Shown: positions 18,888 to 28,521 of the stretch, piece by piece
Layout of the letters: every line of letters starts with the position of its first letter
Position numbering within the stretch: the stretch's first letter is position 1
From: Vibrio penaeicida
GTDB taxonomy: Bacteria > Pseudomonadota > Gammaproteobacteria > Enterobacterales > Vibrionaceae
Assembly (NCBI RefSeq): GCF_019977755.1
Contig: NZ_AP025144.1
Coordinates: 186,001 to 250,000, forward strand
Reading direction: 5' to 3'
Length of the DNA: 64,000 nucleotides
Translations under genes and position numbers: made by a program
The notes under the pieces: model-generated
Told to the model about the DNA's origin: nothing
The model's input: the letters and a program-made list of their open reading frames with translations, nothing else
The model's database searches: none

Positions 18888-20234
18888 GTGATTAAATCCC
18901 AATATCTATCCTTTCTCTCTAATTGGTCTTTGCACAAGCAAGTGCTTTGGCTTGCTATTCCTATGGTTTTGTCCAATATCACCATTCCTTTACTTGGCTT
19001 GGTGGACGCTGCGGTTATTGGGCATCTAGATCATGCTTGGTATTTAGGGGGAGTGGCGTTGGGCGGCACGATGATAAGTGTGTCGTTTTGGCTACTGGGC
19101 TTCCTGCGTATGGCGACAACTGGTTTAACAGCACAAGCTACGGGAGCAAAAAGCGGGGAGCAGCTTTGTCTTGTGTTGCTTCAAGGCTTAATGATGGCTG
19201 GAATGTTCGCGCTACTATTCCTTTCACTTCATCCATGGATTTCAGAGTGGGTGTTTGCTCTGAGTGACGCCAGCGATCAGGTGAAATTTTATGGTCAACA
19301 GTACTTTTCAATACGGGTATGGAGTGCGCCAGCCGCACTTGCTAATTTCGTTATTCTTGGGTGGCTATTAGGTACACAAAACGCAAAAGCCCCGATGTGG
19401 ATCGTGATTGTGTCCAACCTTACAAATATTATGCTCGATCTTCTTTTCGTTATGGGTTTTGGCTGGAAAGTAGAAGGGGCAGCATTGGCATCTGTACTGG
19501 CCGACTATACGGGCATGTCTTTAGGTTTATTCTTTGTTTATCGCACGTGGATTAAGCTCACTCTGCCATCTGTTTTCAGCCAACTTGGTGCGCTCACCAA
19601 TGGAATAGGGCGGTTCGTTCGTCTTAATCGCGACATATTTTTGCGTTCATTGTGCTTACAGGCAGCGTTTACGTTTATGACTTTTCAAGGTGCCAGCTTT
19701 GGCGATGACGTGGTGGCGGCAAACGCAGTATTGATGAGCTTTTTGATGATGATCTCTTACGGCATGGACGGCTTTGCCTATGCGATGGAAGCAATGGTAG
19801 GGAAGGCCATTGGAGCCAAAGATGAGAAGCAGTTGAAACTGTCGCTGATAGGAACGTTTTTCTGGAGTTTAATTATCTGTGCACTCTTGACGCTGGTGTT
19901 TGCTTTGGGGGGATCGCTACTGATCTCGATGATCACAGACATTCCTATTGTTCGAGAGCATGCTAACGTTTACTTGCCATGGCTAATCGCAATGCCACTG
20001 GTTTCAATGTGGTGCTTCCTATTCGACGGCATCTTTATTGGCGCCACGAAAGGTAAAGAAATGCGCAATAGCATGTTTGTTGCGATGTGCAGTTTCTTCC
20101 TTGTCTTTTTCGCTTTCTCTGACTTTGGCAACCATGCTTTATGGTTGGCTATGTTGAGTTTTATGGGGATGAGAGGGCTAGGGTTAGCGATTGTGTTTGT
20201 CTATCAATGGCGAAGAAATCAGTTTCTTGCTTAG
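18888..20234 (+). CDS. dinF: MATE-family exporter DinF
   Basis: Multidrug and toxin extrusion-type inner-membrane transporter with about 12 hydrophobic helices over 448 residues. In E. coli, dinF is in the lexA operon and SOS-induced; here a methyltransferase gene separates it from lexA. I favour the GTG at 18888 with SD GAGG six bases upstream; a TTG at 18873 in the same frame lies inside the hairpin and has no good SD. The conserved first helix region (VLWLAIPMVLSNIT) starts soon after. Confidence 0.9.
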   Translation: MIKSQYLSFLSNWSLHKQVLWLAIPMVLSNITIPLLGLVDAAVIGHLDHAWYLGGVALGGTMISVSFWLLGFLRMATTGLTAQATGAKSGEQLCLVLLQGLMMAGMFALLFLSLHPWISEWVFALSDASDQVKFYGQQYFSIRVWSAPAALANFVILGWLLGTQNAKAPMWIVIVSNLTNIMLDLLFVMGFGWKVEGAALASVLADYTGMSLGLFFVYRTWIKLTLPSVFSQLGALTNGIGRFVRLNRDIFLRSLCLQAAFTFMTFQGASFGDDVVAANAVLMSFLMMISYGMDGFAYAMEAMVGKAIGAKDEKQLKLSLIGTFFWSLIICALLTLVFALGGSLLISMITDIPIVREHANVYLPWLIAMPLVSMWCFLFDGIFIGATKGKEMRNSMFVAMCSFFLVFFAFSDFGNHALWLAMLSFMGMRGLGLAIVFVYQWRRNQFLA

Positions 20235-20262
20235 TAACTATGTGCAGTATTGATTTCCAAAA

Positions 20263-20290
20263 AAGAAGGTCAGCGAATGCTGACCCTCTT
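20263..20290. terminator. Bidirectional terminator between dinF and sthA
   Basis: AAGAAGGTCAGC and GCTGACCCTCTT around GAAT, between two converging genes. It has A-rich left and T-containing right flanks. Confidence 0.75.
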
Positions 20291-20315
20291 GCTTTGAAGC
20301 GCTGAAACTGTGAAA

Positions 20316-21713
20316 TCAGAACAAACGGTTTAAACCATTCAATGCCGCGACTCGGTACGCTTCTGCCATTGTCGGGTAGTTAAATGTAGTGTTGACGAAG
20401 TACTCAATGGTATTCGCCTCGCCTTTCTGTTCCATGATGGCTTGTCCGATATGGATAATTTCCGCTGCACGTTCACCAAAACAGTGAATACCCAATATTT
20501 CTTTTGTCTCACGGTGGAAAAGTATTTTTAATGAGCCAATATCTTTTCCTGCTATTTGCGCCCTTGCAAGGTGCTTAAATGACGAACGACCTACTTCATA
20601 CGGGATTTTTGCAGCTGTTAGCTCTTGCTCGGTTTTACCTACAGAGCTGATTTCAGGGATGGTGTAGATACCCGTCGGGATATCTTCAATCAGGTGATTG
20701 TCAGCCTGACCTTTGGTGATGGCCTGAGCAACAAATCGACCTTGATCGTATGCTGCGCTAGCAAGACTTGGGTAACCAATTACATCACCAACCGCGTAAA
20801 TGTGTTCTACATCGGTTTGGTAATTGGTGTTCACGCTGAGCTGACCACGAGAGTCAGGGGTTAGACCCACATTCTCTAAATTCAACTTATCCGTATTACC
20901 TGTTCGTCCATTGGCGTAAAGGATACAGTCTGCTCGCATTTTTTTACCCGACTCCAAATGAATCACAACACCTTCATCGGAGGCTTCAATTCGCTCATAA
21001 GTTTCATCGTTGCGAATAATGACACCGCTATTCCAAAAGTGATAAGACAGTGCATCGGAGGTTTCGTTATCTAGGAAAGATAGCAGCCTGTCGCGTGTGT
21101 TGATGAGGTCGGTTTTTACACCGAGCCCACGGAAGATAGAAGCGTACTCACAGCCGATGACACCAGCACCATAAATAATGATATGGCGTGGGTCGTGCTC
21201 GAGCGACAAAATTGAATCACTGTCGTATATACGGTCATGAGTGAAGTCAACATCGGCTGGTCTGTATGGGCGAGAACCTGTTGCGATGACAAACTTATCT
21301 GCGGTGTATTGTTCCACAGTGCCATCGGGTTGAAGCACTTCTATCGTATTGCTGGCGATGAATCGAGCTTCACCAAAAATCAGAGAACACTCATTCCGAT
21401 CGTAAAAACCTTGTCTTAGGCGAGTTTGTTTGTCGATAACGCTTTTAGCGTGACCAAGAATATTGGAAAACGTAGAGTGGAGGCTGGAATTATTGTGGCA
21501 GAAGAGAGGATTATTATTGAATTCTATGATGCGGCTAACCGCATGTCTCAGTGCTTTAGAAGGTATGGTACCCCAATGAGTACATCCTCCACCGACACTG
21601 CTCTCCCGCTCAATGATTGCAACGTTTAACCCCGATTTTGTTAAGCCCATTGCAGCCCCTTCACCACCAGGACCACTGCCTATTACTATTGCATCGAAGT
21701 GCGTTGAGGTCAT
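20316..21713 (-). CDS. sthA: Soluble pyridine nucleotide transhydrogenase SthA
   Basis: FAD enzyme that passes hydride between NADPH and NAD. Dinucleotide fold [12 protein letters not shown] near residues 12-23 and a second [11 protein letters not shown] near 182. The [11 protein letters not shown] segment has only one cysteine instead of the redox pair of related disulfide reductases, the mark of SthA. I place the start at 21713 (MTSTHFD, with AAGG upstream); an ATG 30 nt further up is less likely. Length 465. It is divergent from fabR, as in E. coli. Confidence 0.95.
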   Translation of the reverse strand: MTSTHFDAIVIGSGPGGEGAAMGLTKSGLNVAIIERESSVGGGCTHWGTIPSKALRHAVSRIIEFNNNPLFCHNNSSLHSTFSNILGHAKSVIDKQTRLRQGFYDRNECSLIFGEARFIASNTIEVLQPDGTVEQYTADKFVIATGSRPYRPADVDFTHDRIYDSDSILSLEHDPRHIIIYGAGVIGCEYASIFRGLGVKTDLINTRDRLLSFLDNETSDALSYHFWNSGVIIRNDETYERIEASDEGVVIHLESGKKMRADCILYANGRTGNTDKLNLENVGLTPDSRGQLSVNTNYQTDVEHIYAVGDVIGYPSLASAAYDQGRFVAQAITKGQADNHLIEDIPTGIYTIPEISSVGKTEQELTAAKIPYEVGRSSFKHLARAQIAGKDIGSLKILFHRETKEILGIHCFGERAAEIIHIGQAIMEQKGEANTIEYFVNTTFNYPTMAEAYRVAALNGLNRLF

Positions 21714-21984
21714 ATATTTGCCTTTTGTAATGATAGTTAACATTGCTGTAGCGATATTTTAACGACTTCATTTTACAGGTAAATGGTCTCACCAGTAGAC
21801 AGTGGTGAGGATCACGTTGTGTTTCAATCAGAATTTGTGAAGTCATCAGTAACTTCGAGTAACAGGCGAGCATTTCCGCGAAAAATCCGTAAAGTATCCG
21901 CGGTTGTCTCATAGACTCTTACTGCATTCACGGTATAGTAAGGCTTGCCTGTTAGGTCAGTTTCTCTATAAAGCGTAGTTAAGA

Positions 21985-22653
21985 ATGACAAACGAGAATA
22001 TAAAAAAGAGTTTGGGTATCCGAGCTCAACAAAAGGAAAAAACCCGACGTTCAGTAATCGATGCCGCTTTTAGTCAGTTAAGTGCCGATCGCAGTTTTTC
22101 TAATCTAAGCTTACGTGAAGTAGCGAGAGAGGCGGGTATCGCTCCGACGTCTTTCTATCGTCACTTTAAAGACATGGATGAGCTTGGATTGACGATGGTC
22201 GACGAAGGCGGTTTACTGCTCCGTCAATTAATGCGCCAAGCTAGGCAGCGTATTGCCAAAGAAGGCAGTGTGATTAAAACATCGATAGACACGTTTATGG
22301 AGTTTATCGAGAGCAGCCCAAACGTTTTTCGGTTGTTGTTACGAGAACGTTCGGGGACGTCGTCTGAGTTTCGTGCAGCTGTTGCTCGAGAAATTCAGCA
22401 CTTTGTTGCGGAACTTACTGAATATTTAGTAATCAATGGTGTATCTAGAGAAGGCGCTTTCACTCAGGCCGAAGCATCTGTCACACTGGTTTTTAGCTCT
22501 GGTGCAGAAGCTCTAGATTTAGAAAAAGATGAACGAACTGAACTGGCGAATCGCTTGATAACCCAGCTCAGAATGATTGCAAAAGGTGCCCATGTGTACC
22601 GAAAAGAAAATGAACTAAAGAAGAATAAGGCAGGACAAAGCAATGTCGAATGA
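21985..22653 (+). CDS. fabR: Unsaturated fatty acid biosynthesis repressor FabR
   Basis: TetR-type repressor of fabB/fabA that tunes membrane unsaturation. The helix-turn-helix is [18 protein letters not shown], about residues 46-63, followed by [17 protein letters not shown], highly conserved in FabR. The N-terminus is about 9 residues longer than E. coli FabR, whose start corresponds to GIRAQQ; the SD here is weak, so the exact start is uncertain. It overlaps yijD by 11 nt. Confidence 0.93.
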   Translation: MTNENIKKSLGIRAQQKEKTRRSVIDAAFSQLSADRSFSNLSLREVAREAGIAPTSFYRHFKDMDELGLTMVDEGGLLLRQLMRQARQRIAKEGSVIKTSIDTFMEFIESSPNVFRLLLRERSGTSSEFRAAVAREIQHFVAELTEYLVINGVSREGAFTQAEASVTLVFSSGAEALDLEKDERTELANRLITQLRMIAKGAHVYRKENELKKNKAGQSNVE

Positions 22654-23014
22654 AGCTCCTATCGCTGACCAAGGGTCAGAAAAGAAAACTCTCCTCTTAG
22701 CTCTAATCGCGGGTATGTGTGGTAACGCCCTGTTGTCAGCATTGACAGTCAGTGAAGTGGCTTTCTCTGTGTTTCCATTGATAGCGTTGGTATTGGCTGT
22801 TCAGAATCTGTATCAAGAATATCTACGCCACCCTGTTTCTGAAGAAATCCCAATGGTTGCTTTAGCATGTTTCTTTGTGGGGGCGTTTGGTTATTCGGCG
22901 TTCATAGGGGCGCAACACCCAGAGTCAGGATCAAATTTCTTCTCGATTATAGTGACGCTGCTTCTCCTTGTTTGGGTAGGTAAGAAGCTGGGGTATATCG
23001 CGAAGCCTCAGTAG
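22643..23014 (+). CDS. yijD: YijD-family membrane protein (DUF1422)
   Basis: Small inner-membrane protein of unknown function, 123 residues with four hydrophobic segments (about 15-35, 38-57, 70-87, 97-115). It overlaps fabR and is always next to it in enterobacteria and vibrios, which suggests a membrane-lipid-related role, but that is inference only. Confidence 0.88.
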   Translation: MSNEAPIADQGSEKKTLLLALIAGMCGNALLSALTVSEVAFSVFPLIALVLAVQNLYQEYLRHPVSEEIPMVALACFFVGAFGYSAFIGAQHPESGSNFFSIIVTLLLLVWVGKKLGYIAKPQ

Positions 23015-23032
23015 AACACTAAATTTTAGCTA

Positions 23033-23062
23033 AAAAAACCGCTCATCTGAGCGGTTTTTTTT
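23033..23062. terminator. Bidirectional terminator between yijD and trmA
   Basis: A-run, ACCGCTC, ATCT, GAGCGGT, T-run. It serves both converging genes. Confidence 0.9.
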
Positions 23063-23064
23063 GT

Positions 23065-24174
23065 TTAGGCTTTTCTTTCTAAGAAAACACCCGCTTCCAT
23101 ATGATGGGTATATGGGAATTGATCGAATAATGCAAAGCGAGTGATATGGTGAGTTTCACTCAAAATATCTAAGTTATCTTTCAATGTTTCTGGGTTGCAA
23201 GAAATGTACATAATGCGCTCGTACCCTTGAACCATCTTACATGTGTCGATATCCATGCCAGCACGAGGAGGATCAACAAAGATGGTGTTGCAGTTATAGC
23301 TTGTCAGATCGACATTCTGTTGCTTTAAACGACGAAACTCTCGCTTGCCTTCCATTGCTTCTGTAAATTCTTCCGCTGACATCCGGACAATTTGTACGTT
23401 ATCGATGTTGTTCGCTTCAATATTAAATTGTGCAGAATCGACAGAAGGTTTAGCTAACTCTGTTGCCAAAACGCGATCGAAATTCTGTGCCAGTGCTAAC
23501 GAGAAATTTCCGTTCCCACAATAAAGCTCTAGAAGATCCCCTGTACTTTCTTGGGTGCAATCTACTGCCCACTCCAACATTTTCTGAGCAACGATACCAT
23601 TAGGCTGTGTAAAGCTATTCTCTACCTGCTGATACACATAAGTATCACCATTCACGTTCAGCTTCTCGATAACGTAATCTTTATCGAGCACGATTTTCAT
23701 TTTTCGAGCACGACCAATTAAGTTGAGATTGAAACCTTCATCATTGAGTCGTTGTTTTAGTGCTTTTGCCTGAGAAACCCAGTCTTCATCTAATTGACGG
23801 TGGTAAAGCAAAGACACCAAGATTTCACCGCTGAGTGTGGATAAAAAGTCCACTTGGAACAGCTTTCGGCGCAGCGTATCGTTATCTTTCATCGCGTCGA
23901 TCAATAACGGCATAAGATCATTGATTAAACGACTTGCAGCAGGGAACGTATCTACGCGGTATTTTTCACGTGTCTCTTGGTTGAACATGATGTAGTAGAG
24001 CTCTTCACCTTCGTGCCAAACTCGAAATTCCGCTCTCATGCGGTAGTGCTGATCTGGGGACTCATACACTTCAAGTTCTGGTGCATTGAAAGGAGCAAAC
24101 ATCTCAGTTAGGCGCTGGGTTTTCTCAGCAAGTTGAGCTTGATAATGCTCTGGGTTTACATCAAGTGACGCCAT
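23065..24174 (-). CDS. trmA: tRNA (uracil-54-C5)-methyltransferase TrmA
   Basis: Makes the thymine of the T-loop in tRNA using SAM. SAM-binding [15 protein letters not shown] near residue 213, [11 protein letters not shown] near 296, catalytic cysteine in YISCNPETL near 323 and general-base glutamate in HHMEAGVF near the end. I use the ATG at 24174 (MASLDVNP), giving 369 residues close to E. coli's 366; an upstream in-frame ATG would add 16 residues. It is divergent from btuB. Confidence 0.95.
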   Translation of the reverse strand: MASLDVNPEHYQAQLAEKTQRLTEMFAPFNAPELEVYESPDQHYRMRAEFRVWHEGEELYYIMFNQETREKYRVDTFPAASRLINDLMPLLIDAMKDNDTLRRKLFQVDFLSTLSGEILVSLLYHRQLDEDWVSQAKALKQRLNDEGFNLNLIGRARKMKIVLDKDYVIEKLNVNGDTYVYQQVENSFTQPNGIVAQKMLEWAVDCTQESTGDLLELYCGNGNFSLALAQNFDRVLATELAKPSVDSAQFNIEANNIDNVQIVRMSAEEFTEAMEGKREFRRLKQQNVDLTSYNCNTIFVDPPRAGMDIDTCKMVQGYERIMYISCNPETLKDNLDILSETHHITRFALFDQFPYTHHMEAGVFLERKA

Positions 24175-24387
24175 GGAGTTATGCCTTATTGCTTCGGTAC
24201 AGGGAGCGCAGATTTTATTCAATCCACTTTATTTGTCCAGCTTTGTCTTTCTGGCTGACACATGAGATAGCTTGTTGACCCATAGCGTCATAGATTTGCT
24301 GAATGTTTGTGCTATTGACGAGAGTGATAATAGGTTAGAAGAAATACGTCTAGACATCCGTAAGATTGCGAACTAGTATCCTCGCCC

Positions 24388-24596
24388 AAGCTGGTGGTCA
24401 ATTTTTGACTGAAAAGGGAATCTGGTGGAAATCCAGAACTGACGCGCAGCGGTAAAAGAGAACGAACACCTCGGATTGAATCCAAACACTGCTTACTGTC
24501 TGTAAGTGGGAAGTGGGGTGCTAGGTATCTGAATCTGTATGGAACTCGTGTTCCTATAGATTAAGGTGAGCTCTTAAGTCCGAATACCTGCCAGTA
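24388..24596 (+). promoter_or_regulatory. Cobalamin riboswitch upstream of btuB
   Basis: Contains the B12-box elements: GCTGGTGGTCA near the 5' end, GGGAATCTGGTG, then GCGCAGCGGTAA, and the 3' element AGTCCGAATACCTGCCAG. Length of about 205 nt and placement 80 nt before btuB are typical. Adenosylcobalamin binding is expected to shut off btuB. Confidence 0.93.
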
Positions 24597-24675
24597 ATAA
24601 GAGCCAAGCGGATATTAGCAGTGTTGAAACTTACTGCTTGGTCTTAGAAGGATTCTCGCGACTTAGGAAATGACA

Positions 24676-26544
24676 ATGAAAAAAACTCTTCTAGCGACCA
24701 CAGTAGCGTCGCTGCTTACACACGCCTCCATTTCTGTAGCTCAAGAAGCGGCAGATACCGAAACTCTCGTAGTGACAGCAAACCGATTCGAGCAATCTGT
24801 TGGTCAAGTTACTGCAACGGTAGATGTTATTACCCAAGAACAAATTCAAAATCTCCAGATTAAGTCGCTTACCGAGGCTCTATCGCTGCTTCCTGGTGTG
24901 CAAATAGCGCAGAATGGTGGGCGTGGTCAGTCAAGCTCTGTTTTTGTTCGGGGCACCAGTTCTAGCCAAATCATCGTTCTTTATAACGGCGTGAGAATAG
25001 GCAGCGCTACAACAGGTAGTGCCAACTTCACTTCAATTCCTTTGGTGGGTGTTGAGCGCATTGAGTTGGTTAAAGGCGCTCGAGCAGCTGTTTATGGTGC
25101 CGATGCTATTGGTGGTGTGATTAATATTGTCAGCTCATCAGGTGCTGATGAAGACTCGATTAGTATACAGGTTGGTGCAGGCAGTGATAATTATCGTCAA
25201 GGTGCGGCTGCCGTTAGCTCGAAAGTAGGTGATAGTTCATGGATCAATATGTCAGTTAATACAGAGTCATCAGATGGCTTTGATGTTGTTGGTACTGGAC
25301 CAGAACAACCTGACGATGATGGTTACAGTCGCCAAGACATTATCTTTGAATTCGGAACTCAGCTGTCACCAGTTTGGACAGCAAAAGTAATGGGTTTTCA
25401 TCACAAGGGCATGTCTGAATATGAAAGCTACAGTAGCTCTGGAAATTTGTCTCCAGATGAACAAGAAACGACTTTGTATAACTATGCCGCTGTACTAGGG
25501 TATGCGGGACAAAAGTACCGTTCGTCGTTGTCAGTCTCTATGAACAGAGATGATAGCAACAATAAAGGTGGCGAGTTCCCGGGCAGCCAACTAATAACTG
25601 ATCGTCAAGCCATCAACTGGATTAACGCTTACCAACTAACAGATAGCGTCACTGTTCAAGCAGGTGTAGACCTGACGAAAGACTCTGTAGCAGACTCTAA
25701 GATCTGGAGCAGCAACGTCTATAAAAAGTATGATGGTACCAGCCGTAAGAATAATGCCGTATTTGCATCTGCTTTTTACCAAAACCAAGGTCTTCAGTTG
25801 GAGGCGAGCCTTCGACACGATGACAATGAAGTATACGGTAGTAAATCAACCTGGCAGTTAGGTGCGGGATACCTAATTAATCAAAGTTGGAGACTGGTAG
25901 CATCTGGTGGTACAGCTTTCCGAGCTCCGACCTACAATGACCTATATTGGCCAGGATATGGTAATGAAGACCTAAAACCAGAAGAGTCCCTAAATGTAGA
26001 GGCTGGTGTAGAATTTTTCTCCGACTTAGCTGACGTTAGATTAGTGGGTTACTCAAATACAATTACAAATTTAGTTAGCTATCAGTCTAAAGGTGAAGAG
26101 CTGAAAAACTCAGATGCTACAATTAACGGCATTGAGTTGAGCTCTCAATTTACCACTGGTGAGCTTTCACATTCGCTTTCACTAGACTTCCTAGACCATA
26201 ATAATAAAGTTAACGTCGCTGGTTGGGGACAGCCAGAAGATGTTCAGGATAAAAAGCTGGCTCGTAGAGCAAACTTTGCCGCTAAATGGTTAGTGAGCTA
26301 TGAATACAACAATTGGCGTGGTGATCTTGCATATCAATACCAAGGCAAAAGATATGATGATGCTAAGAACACCACCGAGCTTGATCCATACAGCCTAGTT
26401 AATCTTACTTTGGCGTATCAGTTGACTGAACAGTGGAAGCTACGTGGCAAAGTAGAAAACCTATTTAATACCCAATATCAGACGGCACACAAGTATGAGA
26501 CTCAAGATAGAGCTTACTTTGTTAATGCGTCCTACCAATTCTAG
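24676..26544 (+). CDS. btuB: TonB-dependent vitamin B12 receptor BtuB
   Basis: Outer-membrane transporter for cobalamins. Signal peptide about residues 1-22, TonB box ETLVVTANR just after it, plug domain to about residue 150 (SVFVRGTSSSQ, AVYGADAIGGVINI), then a 22-strand barrel ending in the aromatic residue of ASYQF. I use the ATG at 24676, eight bases after AGGA, rather than the ATG at 24670. Controlled by the riboswitch upstream. Confidence 0.95.
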   Translation: MKKTLLATTVASLLTHASISVAQEAADTETLVVTANRFEQSVGQVTATVDVITQEQIQNLQIKSLTEALSLLPGVQIAQNGGRGQSSSVFVRGTSSSQIIVLYNGVRIGSATTGSANFTSIPLVGVERIELVKGARAAVYGADAIGGVINIVSSSGADEDSISIQVGAGSDNYRQGAAAVSSKVGDSSWINMSVNTESSDGFDVVGTGPEQPDDDGYSRQDIIFEFGTQLSPVWTAKVMGFHHKGMSEYESYSSSGNLSPDEQETTLYNYAAVLGYAGQKYRSSLSVSMNRDDSNNKGGEFPGSQLITDRQAINWINAYQLTDSVTVQAGVDLTKDSVADSKIWSSNVYKKYDGTSRKNNAVFASAFYQNQGLQLEASLRHDDNEVYGSKSTWQLGAGYLINQSWRLVASGGTAFRAPTYNDLYWPGYGNEDLKPEESLNVEAGVEFFSDLADVRLVGYSNTITNLVSYQSKGEELKNSDATINGIELSSQFTTGELSHSLSLDFLDHNNKVNVAGWGQPEDVQDKKLARRANFAAKWLVSYEYNNWRGDLAYQYQGKRYDDAKNTTELDPYSLVNLTLAYQLTEQWKLRGKVENLFNTQYQTAHKYETQDRAYFVNASYQF

Positions 26545-26548
26545 TATC

Positions 26549-26577
26549 AAAAAAAACCGCCTTCGGGCGGTTTTTTT
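26549..26577 (+). terminator. Terminator after btuB
   Basis: A-run, ACCGCC, TTCG tetraloop, GGCGGT, seven T. It separates btuB from the interrupted gene that follows. Confidence 0.92.
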
Positions 26578-26636
26578 CACAATATACAATATGAGAAATC
26601 CCAAAAAAGTCATCATCAGTTGGTCATCAGGTAAAG

Positions 26637-26640
26637 ATTC
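26637..26640. repeat. Target-site duplication, left copy (ATTC)
   Basis: ATTC directly before the IS, matched by ATTC at 27844-27847 directly after it. A 4-bp duplication fits the IS407 group. Confidence 0.88.
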
Positions 26641-26715
26641 TGTAATCATCCCCTAAACTAGGGACATTTAGAATTAGAGTTCTTCGGTTTAAACTAAACC
26701 AAATGGAGAACACTG

Positions 26716-26982
26716 ATGAAAAAATCACGCTATACAGAAACGCAAATCGTCAAGATTCTGAAAGAAGTTGAGGCTGGCAGGTTGGTCAAAGAGGTCTGCC
26801 GAGAGTATGGCATATCAGATGCCACTTACTACAACTGGAAGTCCAAGTACGGCGGCATGGAAGCCTCAGACGTGAAGCGACTGAAGGAGCTTGAGGATGA
26901 AAACCGACGCCTGAAGCAAATGTTTGCTGAACTGAGCCTCGACCATAAAATCCTTAAGGATATCGTCGAAAAAAAGCTGTAA
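26716..26982 (+). CDS. IS407-group transposase OrfA
   Basis: DNA-binding part of the transposase, 88 residues. Helix-turn-helix region VKEVCREYGISDATYYNWK (about residues 22-40) and a leucine-zipper-like end (LKELEDENRRLKQM). The 3' end contains A AAA AAG at 26970-26976, the strongest known -1 slippery heptamer; slippage leads straight into the orfB frame and yields the OrfAB transposase. SD GGAG lies before the ATG. Confidence 0.93.
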   Translation: MKKSRYTETQIVKILKEVEAGRLVKEVCREYGISDATYYNWKSKYGGMEASDVKRLKELEDENRRLKQMFAELSLDHKILKDIVEKKL

Positions 26983-27005
26983 AGCCCACGATTCGGCGAG
27001 AGTGG

Positions 27006-27827
27006 GTGGATTACGTCAATAATTGTCACTGTGTGAGTCTGCGTAGGGCTTGTCGTTTAGTCGGCATCAGTGACTCGGTCTATCGGTATCGACCAGATAA
27101 GCACCGAGATACCCCTGTGATTGCCGCCTTGCAAGAAGCCGTTGAACGTTATCCTGCATATGGTTTTGGCATGTTATTCAAAGTGCTTAAGCGATGGGGG
27201 TATCGCTGGAACCACAAACGAGTGCATCGACTCTACTGCGAACTGAAGTTGAATAAGCGCCGTCGTGGAAAGAAGCGGCTACCAACAAGAGAGCCTGCCC
27301 CTCTCTGTGTGCCAGAAACGTTCAATCAATGTTGGTCAATGGATTTCATGAGCGATTCACTGATGTGTGGTAGACGCTTCAGGACGTTCAATGTTATCGA
27401 TGACTTTAACCGTGAAGTGCTGGCCATTGAAATTGACTTGAATCTTCCCGCTCAAAGAGTTGTTCGCGTGTTGGAACGCATCGTCGCCTGGCGAGGTTAT
27501 CCGAGTCAGTTACGTATGGATAACGGTCCAGAGTTTATCTCAACGGCTTTAGCTGAATGGGCGGAACAACATGACATACAACTCGAATTCATACAGCCAG
27601 GCAAGCCCACACAAAACTCGTTTGTTGAAAGGTTCAACCGGACCTATCGAGATGAAATACTCAACATGTATGTGTTCAGAACGTTAAAAGAGGTACGTGA
27701 GCTAACAGAAAACTGGGTTCGAGAATACAACGATGAACGTCCCCACAGCTCGCTGGGTGACCTGACCCCTTGGGAATATCTTGCTAAGTTGAAATTGCCG
27801 GAAGACTCTAATTTAGGGTGTCACTAA
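27006..27827 (+). CDS. IS407-group transposase OrfB (catalytic part)
   Basis: Integrase-core domain of the transposase. The DDE residues are in SMDFMSD, the RMDNGPEF segment, and ERFNRTYRDEIL. It is probably made as the C-terminal part of an OrfAB fusion by -1 frameshifting at 26970-26976; the frame is open back to that point, reading AVKPTIRREW. The annotated ATG is the first in frame and may not be used. Confidence 0.92.
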   Translation: MDYVNNCHCVSLRRACRLVGISDSVYRYRPDKHRDTPVIAALQEAVERYPAYGFGMLFKVLKRWGYRWNHKRVHRLYCELKLNKRRRGKKRLPTREPAPLCVPETFNQCWSMDFMSDSLMCGRRFRTFNVIDDFNREVLAIEIDLNLPAQRVVRVLERIVAWRGYPSQLRMDNGPEFISTALAEWAEQHDIQLEFIQPGKPTQNSFVERFNRTYRDEILNMYVFRTLKEVRELTENWVREYNDERPHSSLGDLTPWEYLAKLKLPEDSNLGCH

Positions 27828-28521
27828 AAAAGGGATGTTTACAATTCTACGCTAACGCTCATTCGTCTACTCGAAGACCCTCAATATGAAGTCGTCGGGT
27901 TGTACACGACTCACGTAGACGGCGAAGTCCCATTTCAGGTAACGCCCATTTCGGTTGTAAAAATGCAAGCGGAACTCGCCAATTTGCCGTTAGTCACGAT
28001 TCAACTTCCTGAAGTGTTTCCACCCAACGAGGTTTATCAGAGTTATATAGTTAAAGGGTTAAAAAACTCAAAGCTAGAGATAGATGCCGTTGCGTTTGGA
28101 GACATGTTTTGTAATGGCATCATTGAATATCGAAAAAGCTATATTGAGAAAGCAGGGTGGGAGTGTGTATTTCCGTTGATGGGGACACCCAGTACAGAAT
28201 TAGCGAGTGAAATACTGGATAGAGGAATTGAAACCATTGTAGTGACGGTGGATGGGAACAAATTGCCTTCCAGCCTATGTGGTGAGTGGTATAGCAAAGA
28301 GTTGATCGCTAACTTACCTAACGGAATTGATCCTTGCGGAGAGAATGGTGAATTTCACACTTTAGTGACATCCGCTCCTTGTTTTAGTCATAATTTATGC
28401 TTGCGGTCTATTTCCATTGAGTGCACCGAGCGGTTTCACCACTTACGTTATGTGGCTAATATTGGCGAGGAGTCACTTTACCAGTAATATACATCCAGCT
28501 TTTATTGGGGTAAAAACGAAC

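Larger units (their letters stand above)
26641..27843 (+). mobile_element. IS3-family element, IS407 group
   Basis: A 1203-bp element. Ends start TGTAATCATCCC and finish GGGATGTTTACA, which are imperfect inverted repeats (TGTAAACATCCC when read from the right). Two overlapping-frame genes orfA and orfB, intact DDE motif and 4-bp ATTC duplication indicate a complete, probably still mobile copy. It lies inside the Dph6-like gene, in the same direction. Confidence 0.93.
26591..28487 (+). pseudogene. Dph6-like PP-loop ATP pyrophosphatase, interrupted by an IS
   Basis: The 5' fragment (26591-26640) encodes MRNPKKVIISWSSGKDS with the PP-loop motif SSGKDS; the 3' fragment resumes after the insertion. 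Removing the IS and one copy of the 4-bp duplication restores a single frame of 229 codons reading SGKDSTLTLIRLL. The C-terminal part carries PCGENGEFHT, typical of Dph6-like (COG2102) adenine nucleotide alpha hydrolases. In eukaryotes Dph6 amidates diphthine; the bacterial role is not known. The ATP-binding N-terminus is now cut off, so the product is very probably inactive. The 3' frame remains open to its stop, suggesting a recent insertion. Confidence 0.92.

Noticed and set aside
27900..28487. Independent gene starting at the TTG at 27900
   Set aside because: It is the 3' part of the Dph6-like gene cut by the IS; removal of the IS gives one continuous frame and the TTG has no RBS.
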